Positions 1-5,973 of a DNA stretch of 7,440 nucleotides are shown here, in pieces. The notes below the pieces were generated by a model. It saw only the letters and a program-made list of their open reading frames with translations. It did not search any database and was not told the DNA's origin. The stretch comes from a bacterium. GTDB taxonomy: Bacteria > Krumholzibacteriota > Krumholzibacteriia > LZORAL124-64-63. Each line of letters starts with the position of its first letter. The stretch's first letter is position 1. A program made the translations under genes and the position numbers. The stretch lies in the NCBI GenBank assembly GCA_030591105.1, contig JAUVBS010000095.1:1-7440 (forward strand), in the 5' to 3' direction.

Positions 1-1554
1 CTGGCGGTCTGCGCGTTGAAGCGCGCTGCGGTCGAACACGCCGACCAGCCGCTGTGGCAAGCCAACCTGCAGCCGCACACCGATACGGGTAAGAAAGTCG
101 CCGTGATCGGCGCGGGGCCGGCCGGGCTGAGCGCCGCCTGGTTTCTGCGGCTCCAGGGGCATGGGGTCGATGTGTACGATGCGCAACCGGCGGCCGGTGG
201 CTGGCTACACGACGGTCTGCCGGCGTACCGGCTGAATAGCGACGCACTTGCCGCCGACGTCCAGGACATCGCCGATCTGGGGGTCGATTTCCGCCTCGGC
301 GTCGAGGTGGGCCAGGACATTGCCCTCGCGGAGCTACGCGAGCAGTACGATGCACTGCTCGTCGCCGTCGGTGCCCGCACGGCCAAGGCGTTGACCTGCC
401 CGGGCAGCGATCTGCCGGGCGTCATCAGCGGACTCGAGCTACTGCAAGGGTTAGCGGCCGGCAACGGGAACGGATCGGTCCGCTTCACCGGCGAGACGGT
501 CGTCGTCGTCGGCGGCGGTAACGTGGCCATCGACGTGGCGCGCACAGCGCTACGGCTAGACCCGGCCGCGGTCCATCTCTACTGTCTCGAAAAGAGCGAC
601 GAGATGCCGGCCCACGTCTGGGAAGTGGCCGAAGCCGAGCGTGAAGGAGTCGTCGTGCACGCCGGTTGGGGCCCCGCTCGTATCGTCGGACAGGATAAGG
701 TCGAGCGGGTCGAGTTTGCCGAGTGCGTCGCCGTGTTCAATAGCCAGGGCGAGTTCGCGCCGCGATTCGACGCGACCGCCACCGTCAGTCAGGCGGCCGA
801 CCGCGTGCTCGTCGCCATCGGCCAGCAACCCGCCCTCGGGTTGTTCAACGGTCAGGACGGCGATGTCCGATCGGCGACCGGCACCATTGCGGCGGATCCC
901 GCGACGCTCCAGATCGCCAGCGAAGATCTGTTCGCCAGCGGGGAAGTGGTCACCGGTCCGGCATCGGTGGTAACGGCGGTGGCCCAGGGTCGGCAGGCCG
1001 CGGCCAGCATCGACCGGCGGCTCGGCGGCGACGGCGACCTGACCTCGCAGCTGCTCACCGCTACCGTACCGGACGTACAGCTAGAACCCGACCCAGATTT
1101 CTGCGCCCGCCCGCGGGTAGCGGTACCGAGGCCGGCTGCCGGCATCGCGGCCGGCGGTTTCGAACTGGTCGAGGGCGGCTACAGCGCCGACGAAGCGAGG
1201 CAGGAGGCTGACCGCTGCCTGCGCTGCGATATGCGTTTGCAGCTACGGCCGAACCCGGCTCCGCCCGAACCGTGGCTGGCGCTCACAGCCGAGGTCGTCG
1301 CCACCATGCCGTCGGCCGAAGGTGTGTACCAGCTCCTGGACGAAGAGAAGACGATTTACGCGATCAAGGGAGTGGCTGACTTGCAGGTGGCTCTGGCCGA
1401 AATCGTCGAGTCGACGAGCCGAGCTCGCTATTTCCTGTACGAAGAGGATCCTTTATTCTCCAAGCGGGAGAGCGAGCTCAACCAGGTCTATCTGCAGCAG
1501 CACGGCAGCTTGCCCCCGGGAGAGGGCGACGACGATCTAGACGACCTGTACTGA
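1..1554 (+). CDS. NAD(P)H-dependent FAD oxidoreductase, GltD/NfnB-like (5' end outside window)
   Basis: Flavoprotein of the glutamate-synthase small-subunit family, which passes electrons between NAD(P)H, FAD and iron-sulfur partners. The frame is open from base 1 and its first residues (LAVCALKR) look like the interior of this family, so the N-terminal Cys-rich 4Fe-4S segment probably lies upstream; the TTG at 16 is not a convincing start. Numbering from base 1, an FAD GAGPAG motif is at residues 37-42, an NAD(P) GGGN motif at 171-174, and a second FAD-contact region near 'ASGEVVTGP' at about 308-316. A Cys pair (C406, C409) follows 'RCLRC', as is usual near the end of GltD-like domains. About 95 extra residues follow: a GIY-YIG-like stretch (441-502) and an acidic tail. 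It sits 30 bases before bamA. KorC/BzdV-like proteins of anaerobic aromatic degraders belong to this family and are thought to link NADP(H) to ferredoxin; that role here is inference. Confidence 0.85.
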   Translation: MAVCALKRAAVEHADQPLWQANLQPHTDTGKKVAVIGAGPAGLSAAWFLRLQGHGVDVYDAQPAAGGWLHDGLPAYRLNSDALAADVQDIADLGVDFRLGVEVGQDIALAELREQYDALLVAVGARTAKALTCPGSDLPGVISGLELLQGLAAGNGNGSVRFTGETVVVVGGGNVAIDVARTALRLDPAAVHLYCLEKSDEMPAHVWEVAEAEREGVVVHAGWGPARIVGQDKVERVEFAECVAVFNSQGEFAPRFDATATVSQAADRVLVAIGQQPALGLFNGQDGDVRSATGTIAADPATLQIASEDLFASGEVVTGPASVVTAVAQGRQAAASIDRRLGGDGDLTSQLLTATVPDVQLEPDPDFCARPRVAVPRPAAGIAAGGFELVEGGYSADEARQEADRCLRCDMRLQLRPNPAPPEPWLALTAEVVATMPSAEGVYQLLDEEKTIYAIKGVADLQVALAEIVESTSRARYFLYEEDPLFSKRESELNQVYLQQHGSLPPGEGDDDLDDLY

Positions 1555-1570
1555 TCCGGGTCATGAAGTG

Positions 1571-1577
1571 AAGGAGG
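1571..1577 (+). promoter_or_regulatory. Ribosome binding site of bamA
   Basis: AAGGAGG lies seven bases before the ATG at 1585, a near-ideal Shine-Dalgarno site. The 30-base gap after the previous stop shows no obvious promoter, so bamA is probably co-transcribed with the flavoprotein gene. Confidence 0.85.
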
Positions 1578-1584
1578 GGAACCG

Positions 1585-2604
1585 ATGGCACTAGAGTGGC
1601 TTCCGCGTGATGATGAGATCAAGGATCATGCCTTGGGTGGCAAAGAGCACTGGGGCAGTGAACCGCCGTGCACGCAATACGAGAAGCGACCAATCATCGA
1701 CGCCGACGGCAAGGCGGTCGACGACCTGTACACGGCGTGGATCACCTTGAACAACCCGGCCCAGTACAACTCCTACACCACGGAGATGGTCAAGGGCGTG
1801 ATCGCCGGTTTCCAGGCGGCATCGCTGGACCGCAGCGTGGTCGCCGCCGTATTTACCGCCGCGGGCGATCGCTCGTTCTGCACCGGTGGCAACACCAAAG
1901 AGTACGCCGAGTACTATAGCAACCGGCCGCACGAGTACGGTGAGTACATGGACCTGTTCAACGGTATGGTCGACACGATTCTCGGCTGCAAAAAGCCGAC
2001 CATCTGCCGCGTGAACGGTATGCGCGTGGCCGGTGGCCAGGAGATCGGCATGGCCTGCGACCTGACCGTCGCCTCGGACCTGGCCCTGTTCGGTCAAGCC
2101 GGTCCGCGCCACGGCTCGGCCCCCGACGGCGGCTCGACCGATTTCCTGCCGTGGATGCTGTCCATCGAGGACGCGGTCTGGAACTGTATTTCGTGCGAGC
2201 TGTGGAGTGCCTACAAGATGAAGCTGAAAGGCTTGATCACGAAAGTCGTGCCCGCGCTCAAGATCGACGGCGAGTTCGTGCGCAACCCGCTCGTGATCAC
2301 CGATGAGTACCTCGCCGACGGCGAGATCGTATACGGCGAGCTGAGAACAGGTGAGGCGGCCAAGCAGGCCAAGGCGCTGTTGAAGAGCGGGACCACGGAT
2401 CTGTCCCGACTCGATACCGAAGTCGCGGCCATCATCTGGAAGTTGACGAACCTTTTTCCCGGTTGCGTCATCAAGTCGCTCGACGGTATCCGCGCCAAGA
2501 AAAAGTTCTTCTGGGACCAGGCGAAGCTGCCGAACCGACACTGGTTGGCGGCAAACATGGCGGGCGAGGCGTTCCTCGGTTTCAACGCCTTCAACACGAA
2601 GTAG
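1585..2604 (+). CDS. bamA: 6-oxocyclohex-1-ene-1-carbonyl-CoA hydrolase, interrupted by an in-frame TAG
   Basis: Crotonase-superfamily enzyme (BamA/Oah) that adds water to and hydrolytically opens 6-oxocyclohex-1-ene-1-carbonyl-CoA, giving 3-hydroxypimelyl-CoA in anaerobic benzoyl-CoA degradation; it is expected in the cytoplasm. The family is recognised from the whole protein: the N-terminal segment with 'KEHWGSEPPC', the oxyanion-hole region 'GDRSFCTGGNTKEYAEYY' (residues about 94-111), and 'RVNGMRVAGGQEIGMACDL' (about 142-160). The start is fixed by a strong ribosome site. Translation stops at TAG 2602-2604 after 339 residues, whereas the family usually has about 377. The same frame continues for 37 codons to a second TAG at 2716-2718, which gives 377 codons in all. 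The gene is therefore a point-mutated or misread bamA, or one whose TAG is read through. If truncated, it lacks the C-terminal segment, which in crotonases often contributes to subunit contacts and active-site closure. Confidence 0.9.
   Translation: MALEWLPRDDEIKDHALGGKEHWGSEPPCTQYEKRPIIDADGKAVDDLYTAWITLNNPAQYNSYTTEMVKGVIAGFQAASLDRSVVAAVFTAAGDRSFCTGGNTKEYAEYYSNRPHEYGEYMDLFNGMVDTILGCKKPTICRVNGMRVAGGQEIGMACDLTVASDLALFGQAGPRHGSAPDGGSTDFLPWMLSIEDAVWNCISCELWSAYKMKLKGLITKVVPALKIDGEFVRNPLVITDEYLADGEIVYGELRTGEAAKQAKALLKSGTTDLSRLDTEVAAIIWKLTNLFPGCVIKSLDGIRAKKKFFWDQAKLPNRHWLAANMAGEAFLGFNAFNTK
2602..2604 (+). other. In-frame TAG codon inside bamA
   Basis: Single TAG between codons 339 (AAG, Lys) and 341 (ATC) of the bamA frame. 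One base change (AAG to TAG) would produce it. TAG also ends korB (5439-5441), korC (5971-5973) and the restored bamA frame (2716-2718), so TAG is an ordinary stop in this genome and general reassignment is unlikely. Possible causes are a sequencing or assembly error, a real nonsense mutation, or local readthrough, including pyrrolysine insertion in a Pyl-encoding anaerobe. The sequence alone does not decide. Confidence 0.8.
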
Positions 2605-2718
2605 ATCACCGGCCGCGACACCATCGATTTCGTGCGCTTCAGGCAACTGATTGCCGCGGGCCGGCAGATGGATGCAGAGGTGTTCGCCGAAGTGCTCGGC
2701 GAACCGCGGGAGAGTTAG
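2605..2718 (+). other. C-terminal segment of bamA cut off by the TAG
   Basis: Thirty-seven sense codons in the bamA frame, then TAG. They encode a plausible helical C-terminus (starts ITGRDTIDFVRFRQL, ends VLGEPRES). By hand count 29 of 37 codons end in G or C, matching the coding bias of the neighbours, so the segment still looks like protein-coding sequence rather than decayed DNA. It has no convincing ribosome site or start of its own and makes sense only as the end of bamA. Confidence 0.8.
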
Positions 2719-2771
2719 GTGCGATCCCGGTCCGGCCGCGCGCACGACCGCGCGCCAAGCCGGGCACCAGA

Positions 2772-2791
2772 CCGCGCACTGGACTGCGCGG
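2772..2791 (+). terminator. Possible bamA 3' hairpin (no U-tract)
   Basis: Perfect 7-bp stem CCGCGCA/TGCGCGG with a six-base loop (CTGGAC), 54 bases after the second bamA stop. No T-run follows, so it is not a standard intrinsic terminator; it may protect an mRNA end or be incidental. Confidence 0.25.
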
Positions 2792-2826
2792 AGATGATCG
2801 GGATCCGATACGATTGATGTCCGGAT

Positions 2827-2850
2827 CTGGCCCGCTGTGAGCGAGGCCAG
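2827..2850 (+). repeat. Inverted repeat / hairpin in korD leader
   Basis: CTGGCC plus CGCT pair with AGCG plus GGCCAG: a 10-bp stem with one bulged A (2844) and a three-base loop (2837-2839). This is the first hairpin of the series that leads to korD. No T-tract follows. Confidence 0.45.
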
Positions 2851-2876
2851 AGATTACCCCCGGCCGTGGGCGGGGA

Positions 2877-2913
2877 AGTCCGGTAGCGGCAGCGCAACAG
2901 CGACGCCCGGACT
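2877..2913 (+). repeat. Inverted repeat AGTCCGG/CCGGACT in korD leader
   Basis: Perfect 7-base arms at 2877-2883 and 2907-2913 enclose 23 bases that can form inner pairs: GCG 2886-2888 with CGC 2904-2906, and CGC-AACA-GCG at 2893-2902. The layered pairing looks more like a folded RNA domain than a simple terminator or a dimeric operator. Confidence 0.4.
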
Positions 2914-2965
2914 GAACCGAACGGCGGCCAGAGACCGCTGAGCGGCGGCGCGACTGCGACCGCTG

Positions 2966-2981
2966 CCCGGCGCCACCCGGG
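2966..2981 (+). promoter_or_regulatory. Hairpin overlapping the korD ribosome binding site
   Basis: CCCGG (2966-2970) can pair with CCGGG (2977-2981) across the loop CGCCAC. The right arm contains the first three bases of the likely Shine-Dalgarno run GGGAGGG (2979-2985), eight bases before the korD ATG. If the stem forms it would partly hide the site, which would suit translational control of the kor genes. This is inference from pairing only. Confidence 0.35.
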
Positions 2982-2993
2982 AGGGCGGGACTT

Positions 2994-3275
2994 ATGCGAT
3001 ACTGGCGAGTCCCCCTTGACGCTGACCAGATCAAGATTCCCCAGGGTGAGATCCACCTCTTGGTCGACCGCTGCAAGGGCTGCGAGTTCTGCGTGGAGTT
3101 CTGTCCACGCGGCGTGCTCGTGATGTCCTCCGAATACAACCCGAAGGGTTACCATTACCCCGAGGTTGCACATCCGGAGTTGTGCGTCGATTGCGACCTG
3201 TGCGAGGTGATCTGTCCCGACTTTGCGATCTTCTGTCTGCCCAAGACCGAGGAGGTCAATGATGGCGCGAGCTGA
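2994..3275 (+). CDS. korD: 2-oxoglutarate:ferredoxin oxidoreductase, delta (2x 4Fe-4S ferredoxin) subunit
   Basis: A 93-residue protein with two cluster motifs: C27-x2-C30-x2-C33-x3-C37-P and C64-x2-C67-x2-C70-x3-C74-P. It is a standard bacterial-type two-cluster ferredoxin subunit that carries electrons from the thiamine-diphosphate site of the oxidoreductase to free ferredoxin. Its length, and its place directly before the alpha, beta and gamma genes, match the D subunit of OorDABC/KorDABC enzymes. The start ATG follows GGGAGGG (2979-2985) after eight bases, inside a hairpin-rich leader. The TGA stop lies 14 bases inside korA, which suggests translational coupling. As an isolated gene it could be any 2[4Fe-4S] ferredoxin; the neighbours settle the assignment. 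Confidence 0.88.
   Translation: MRYWRVPLDADQIKIPQGEIHLLVDRCKGCEFCVEFCPRGVLVMSSEYNPKGYHYPEVAHPELCVDCDLCEVICPDFAIFCLPKTEEVNDGAS
3249..3255 (+). promoter_or_regulatory. Ribosome binding site of korA
   Basis: GAGGAGG within the last codons of korD. Two ATG codons follow, at 3259 and 3262; spacing is three and six bases respectively, so 3262 is the better start. Confidence 0.8.
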
Positions 3276-4422
3276 TCCCGGTCACGTGCTGACCGGCAGC
3301 CACTATCTCGACGGCGACCACGCCTGTACCGAAGGCGCCCTGTCGGCCGGCTGTAACTTCATCGCGGGGTATCCGATTACCCCATCGACCGAAGTCGTCG
3401 AACGTTTCGCCCGCCGGATCCCCACCGTCGGCGGTACGTTCATCCAGATGGAAGACGAGATCGCCTCGATCACGGCGATCCTCGGCGCTGCTTGGGGTGG
3501 TGCCAAGGTGATGACGGTCACGTCGGGCCCCGGCTTCAGTCTGATGATGGAGAACATCGGTCTGGGCGCGATGCTCGAGACTCCGTGTGTGATCGTGAAC
3601 GTCCAGCGCGGCGGACCATCGACCGGGTTGCCGACCATGGTCGGCCAGGCCGACATCATGCAGGCCCGCTGGGGGTCGCACGGAGATTACGAGATCATCG
3701 CGCTGGCGCCCCAGTCGCCCCAGGAAGCCTACACACTGACCATCGAGGCGTTCAACCTGGCCGAGAAGTACCGCACCCCGGTGATGGTGATGCTCGACGA
3801 GTGCATCGGCCACATGACCGAGAAGGTGGTCATCCCCGAGGCGGACAGCATCGAGCTGACCGAGCGGCGCAAGACGGACAAACCGCCGGGCGAGTACCTG
3901 CCGTTCGCTGTCGGTGAGGACATGATTCCCGACATGGCCCACGCGGGCGAGGGGCACCGCTACCACATCACCAGTCTGACCCACGACGAGCAGGGCTATC
4001 CGGTGATGAGCGCCGAGGTGCAGGACAAGCTGGTGCGCCGGCTCTGCGACAAGATCCGCAACAACACCGACGAGATCGTCATGCTCGAAGAAGACGGGCT
4101 CGACGATGCCGACGTCGTGGTCCTCTCGTACGGTATCACCTCACGTGTCGCGCGCGCGGCCGTGGACGACGCCCGGGAAAAAGGTCTGAAGGTCGGCCGT
4201 CTGCGACTGTTGACCGTGTGGCCGTTTCCCGAGCGGTACATCCGTGAGCTGGCCGAGCGGGTCAAGGCGTTCGTGGTGCCGGAGATCAATTACGGGCAGT
4301 TGGTGCTCGAGGTCGAGCGGTGTGCTGCCGGACGGGCGCAGACGATCCTGTTGCCTCACATGGGGGGCGACGTGCACGACCCGGCCGTAATCCTGCAGGC
4401 GATCGAGGAGGCAGCGTCATGA
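3262..4422 (+). CDS. korA: 2-oxoglutarate:ferredoxin oxidoreductase, alpha subunit
   Basis: A 386-residue alpha subunit of a 2-oxoacid:ferredoxin oxidoreductase. With KorB it decarboxylates a 2-oxoacid (most likely 2-oxoglutarate to succinyl-CoA) and sends two low-potential electrons to ferredoxin. Family motifs seen are 'GYPITPSTE' (residues 36-44), 'QMEDEIAS' (62-69) with the glutamate expected to contact thiamine, 'TSGPGFSLM' (87-95) and 'VQRGGPSTGLPT' (114-125), followed by 'HGDYEIIALAP' and a C-terminal domain with 'VGRLRLLTVWPFPE'. The 'GDYE' form and the KorA-like length favour 2-oxoglutarate over pyruvate, but substrate cannot be proved from sequence. The start is set by GAGGAGG at 3249; an in-frame ATG at 3259 is the alternative. 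The stop overlaps the korB start (ATGA at 4419-4422). In anaerobic aromatic degraders this enzyme regenerates reduced ferredoxin for benzoyl-CoA reduction. Confidence 0.92.
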   Translation: MARADPGHVLTGSHYLDGDHACTEGALSAGCNFIAGYPITPSTEVVERFARRIPTVGGTFIQMEDEIASITAILGAAWGGAKVMTVTSGPGFSLMMENIGLGAMLETPCVIVNVQRGGPSTGLPTMVGQADIMQARWGSHGDYEIIALAPQSPQEAYTLTIEAFNLAEKYRTPVMVMLDECIGHMTEKVVIPEADSIELTERRKTDKPPGEYLPFAVGEDMIPDMAHAGEGHRYHITSLTHDEQGYPVMSAEVQDKLVRRLCDKIRNNTDEIVMLEEDGLDDADVVVLSYGITSRVARAAVDDAREKGLKVGRLRLLTVWPFPERYIRELAERVKAFVVPEINYGQLVLEVERCAAGRAQTILLPHMGGDVHDPAVILQAIEEAAS

Positions 4423-5441
4423 CGCAGACCAAGACGACCCAACCGGGATCCGAGCAGGAGCTCAAGCACCCGCAGGATCATCTGCTGCGCAGCGACCGGC
4501 TGCCCCACATCTGGTGCGCCACCTGTGGCATCGGCACGGTGCTCAAATGCTTCATCGAGGCGATCGACCGCTCGAAGATTCCGTACGACGACATCGCCAT
4601 CGTATCGGGTATCGGTTGCACGGGTCGCGTCGCGGGCTACGTCAAGCTCGATTCATACCACACGACCCACGGGCGGGCGATTCCGTTCGCCACCGGCTTG
4701 AAGCTGGCCAACCGCAGACTGAAGGTCGTGGTATTCAGCGGCGACGGCGACCTGTCGGCCATCGGGGGCAACCACCTGATCCACGCGGCGCGCCGCAACA
4801 TGGACATCACGGTTGTCTGTGTGAATAACTTCATCTACGGGATGACCGGTGGCCAAGCTGCGCCGACGACGCCGGGAACGGCGGTCACTTCGACCACGCC
4901 GTGGGGTGCGTTCGAGCCGGCGTTCAACCTGCCGCAGCTGCTCGAAGCGTGCGGCGCCAGCTACGTCGCGCGCTGGACCTCTTTGCACGTGCGGCGGTTG
5001 ACGAAGTCGTTCACCGAGGCGCTTCTGAAGAAAGGGTTCTCCTTCGTCGAAGCCATCGCTCCTTGCTCGACGCTCTACGCACGGCGCAACCGCCTCGGGA
5101 GTGGCTACGACCTGATGAAGTTCTACCACGACCATAGCGAGATCCGGCACGGCGCTGACGTGAATGAGGTCGATATCGGTTTCCAGGATAAGATCACCGT
5201 CGGCAAGTTCATCGACCGCGACCGGCCGACCTGGCTCGAGCTGAACGATCAGCAACACGAAGCGACGCTTGGCGAGAAGTACTATCGCCACGCCGAGACC
5301 ATTGCGGCCGCGGCCGAAGCGGACGCTGCCGCGCCGCCGACCGGTACAGCCGAAAAGACCCAGGACGGCGGTAAAGACAGCGGTAAAGACGGCGGTAAGA
5401 ACGGCGGCAAGGACGACAGCAAGGAGGGGAGCCATGCCTAG
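4419..5441 (+). CDS. korB: 2-oxoglutarate:ferredoxin oxidoreductase, beta (ThDP, 4Fe-4S) subunit
   Basis: A 340-residue catalytic beta subunit. It binds thiamine diphosphate through 'GDGD' (108-111) and 'NN' (136-137), the usual GDG...NN metal/pyrophosphate motif. It probably holds the proximal 4Fe-4S cluster through C33 and C36 ('WCATCGIG'), C67 ('GIGCTGR') and C216 ('APCST'). Beta subunits are usually about 280-300 residues. This one carries about 50 extra residues: an Ala/Glu linker, then a Lys/Gly/Asp tail built from five four-residue units (316-335). The start ATG overlaps the korA stop and follows GAGGAGG (4405-4411) by seven bases. A longer reading from 4320 lies wholly within korA and is rejected. 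The gene ends eight bases inside korC, so the kor genes are probably translated as a coupled set. Confidence 0.92.
   Translation: MTQTKTTQPGSEQELKHPQDHLLRSDRLPHIWCATCGIGTVLKCFIEAIDRSKIPYDDIAIVSGIGCTGRVAGYVKLDSYHTTHGRAIPFATGLKLANRRLKVVVFSGDGDLSAIGGNHLIHAARRNMDITVVCVNNFIYGMTGGQAAPTTPGTAVTSTTPWGAFEPAFNLPQLLEACGASYVARWTSLHVRRLTKSFTEALLKKGFSFVEAIAPCSTLYARRNRLGSGYDLMKFYHDHSEIRHGADVNEVDIGFQDKITVGKFIDRDRPTWLELNDQQHEATLGEKYYRHAETIAAAAEADAAAPPTGTAEKTQDGGKDSGKDGGKNGGKDDSKEGSHA
5364..5423 (+). repeat. Five imperfect 12-base tandem units in the korB tail
   Basis: In-frame units encode DGGK, DSGK, DGGK, NGGK and DDSK. The first three units differ from each other at only one or two bases (GAC RGC GGT AAR); the last two have drifted. 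The pattern suggests growth by replication slippage. The product is a flexible, charged, probably disordered tail. Confidence 0.85.
5421..5429 (+). promoter_or_regulatory. Ribosome binding site of korC inside the korB tail
   Basis: AAGGAGGGG overlaps the last repeat Lys codon and the Glu-Gly codons of KorB. AGGAGG ends six bases before the korC ATG at 5434, which fixes that start rather than any upstream codon. Confidence 0.8.
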
Positions 5442-5973
5442 ACGAGAGATCCGGATCACCGGTTACGGTGGGCAGGGCATCATCTTGACCGGCTACATCT
5501 TCGGCAAGGCGGCGGCCATTTTCGACGACCGCTACTCGACCATGACCCAGAGTTTCGGCCCCGAAGCGCGCGGGAGCGCCTGTGCGTCGGCACTCGTGGT
5601 CGACGAGGAGGTCATCGCCTATCCCTACCTGCGCCAGACCGACGTGCTGATCGCTCTCTCTCGCGAGGGGTACGAGAAGTACATCGACGAGTTGAATCAG
5701 GACGGCGGCATCCTGATCTACGACCAGGACATGGTCGAGCCGCAAGAGTTGAAGGGAACCATCAAGATGTACGGCGTGCCCGCGGCGCGTCTCGCCGAAG
5801 AGCTCGGCAAACGCATCGTTCAGAATATCGTGGTGGTCGGTTTTGCGACCGCCGCCACCCAACTGGTCGCCAAGGATGCGGCAAGAAAGGCGGTGGAATC
5901 GTCGGTCCCCGAAGCACTGATCGATTTGAACCTACAAGCATTCGAGAAGGGCTATGAGTACTTCGACAACTAG
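5434..5973 (+). CDS. korC: 2-oxoglutarate:ferredoxin oxidoreductase, gamma subunit
   Basis: A 179-residue gamma subunit of a 2-oxoacid:ferredoxin oxidoreductase, the domain associated with CoA binding and subunit assembly. It has the Rossmann-like '[11 protein letters not shown]' near the N-terminus (10-20) and the family block '[14 protein letters not shown]' (39-52). The length is typical of a stand-alone gamma subunit. In some enzymes, such as that of Thauera, gamma is instead fused to alpha, so this is the separate four-gene arrangement. The start is set by AAGGAGGGG in the korB tail, and the two genes overlap by eight bases. A longer in-frame reading from 5269 would be Arg/Pro-rich and lies wholly over korB, so it is rejected. 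The stop TAG (5971-5973) lies 20 bases inside the start of the hdrA-like gene. Confidence 0.9.
   Translation: MPRREIRITGYGGQGIILTGYIFGKAAAIFDDRYSTMTQSFGPEARGSACASALVVDEEVIAYPYLRQTDVLIALSREGYEKYIDELNQDGGILIYDQDMVEPQELKGTIKMYGVPAARLAEELGKRIVQNIVVVGFATAATQLVAKDAARKAVESSVPEALIDLNLQAFEKGYEYFDN

Larger units (their letters stand above)
2719..2993 (+). other. Gene-free gap between bamA and korD, hairpin-rich
   Basis: The only sizeable gap in the window (275 bases). I see no convincing gene: a 32-codon frame from GTG 2719 to TGA 2817 is Arg/Ala/Asp-rich low complexity and includes the octamer GACCGCGC at 2746 and 2770. Inverted repeats occur at 2772-2791, 2827-2850, 2877-2913, 2922-2940, 2941-2964 and 2966-2981; the last three are almost directly end to end. 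This could be the bamA 3' end plus a structured korD leader. I compared it with cobalamin and TPP riboswitch signatures and found no acceptable match. The GC-rich composition raises the chance of accidental hairpins. Confidence 0.55.

Noticed and set aside
16..18. TTG as the start of the first flavoprotein gene
   Set aside because: The frame is open to base 1, the residues before the TTG fit the family, and no ribosome site precedes it; the gene more likely starts left of the window.
1591..2745. Long minus-strand reading frame (384 codons) opposite bamA
   Set aside because: It mirrors the codon bias of bamA, has no recognisable domain, and the plus-strand gene is unmistakable. The same applies to minus-strand frames at 3256-3984, 4653-5459 and 5762-6565.
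2772..2791. Standard intrinsic terminator after bamA
   Set aside because: The stem is sound but no T-run follows, so it is kept only as a weak candidate.
2719..2817. bamA frame extending past the second TAG to TGA 2815-2817
   Set aside because: The 32 codons are Arg/Ala/Asp-rich low complexity and take the protein beyond the family length, so the TAG at 2716 is the natural end.
2855..2993. Cobalamin or other known riboswitch in the korD leader
   Set aside because: Short matches such as GGGGAAG, CCGGT and GCCAC occur, but the conserved core order and the CCCGCAACTGT-like block are missing.
1585..5973. Genome-wide reassignment of TAG to a sense codon
   Set aside because: TAG ends korB, korC and the full-length bamA frame where the products have normal ends, so it acts as a stop here.
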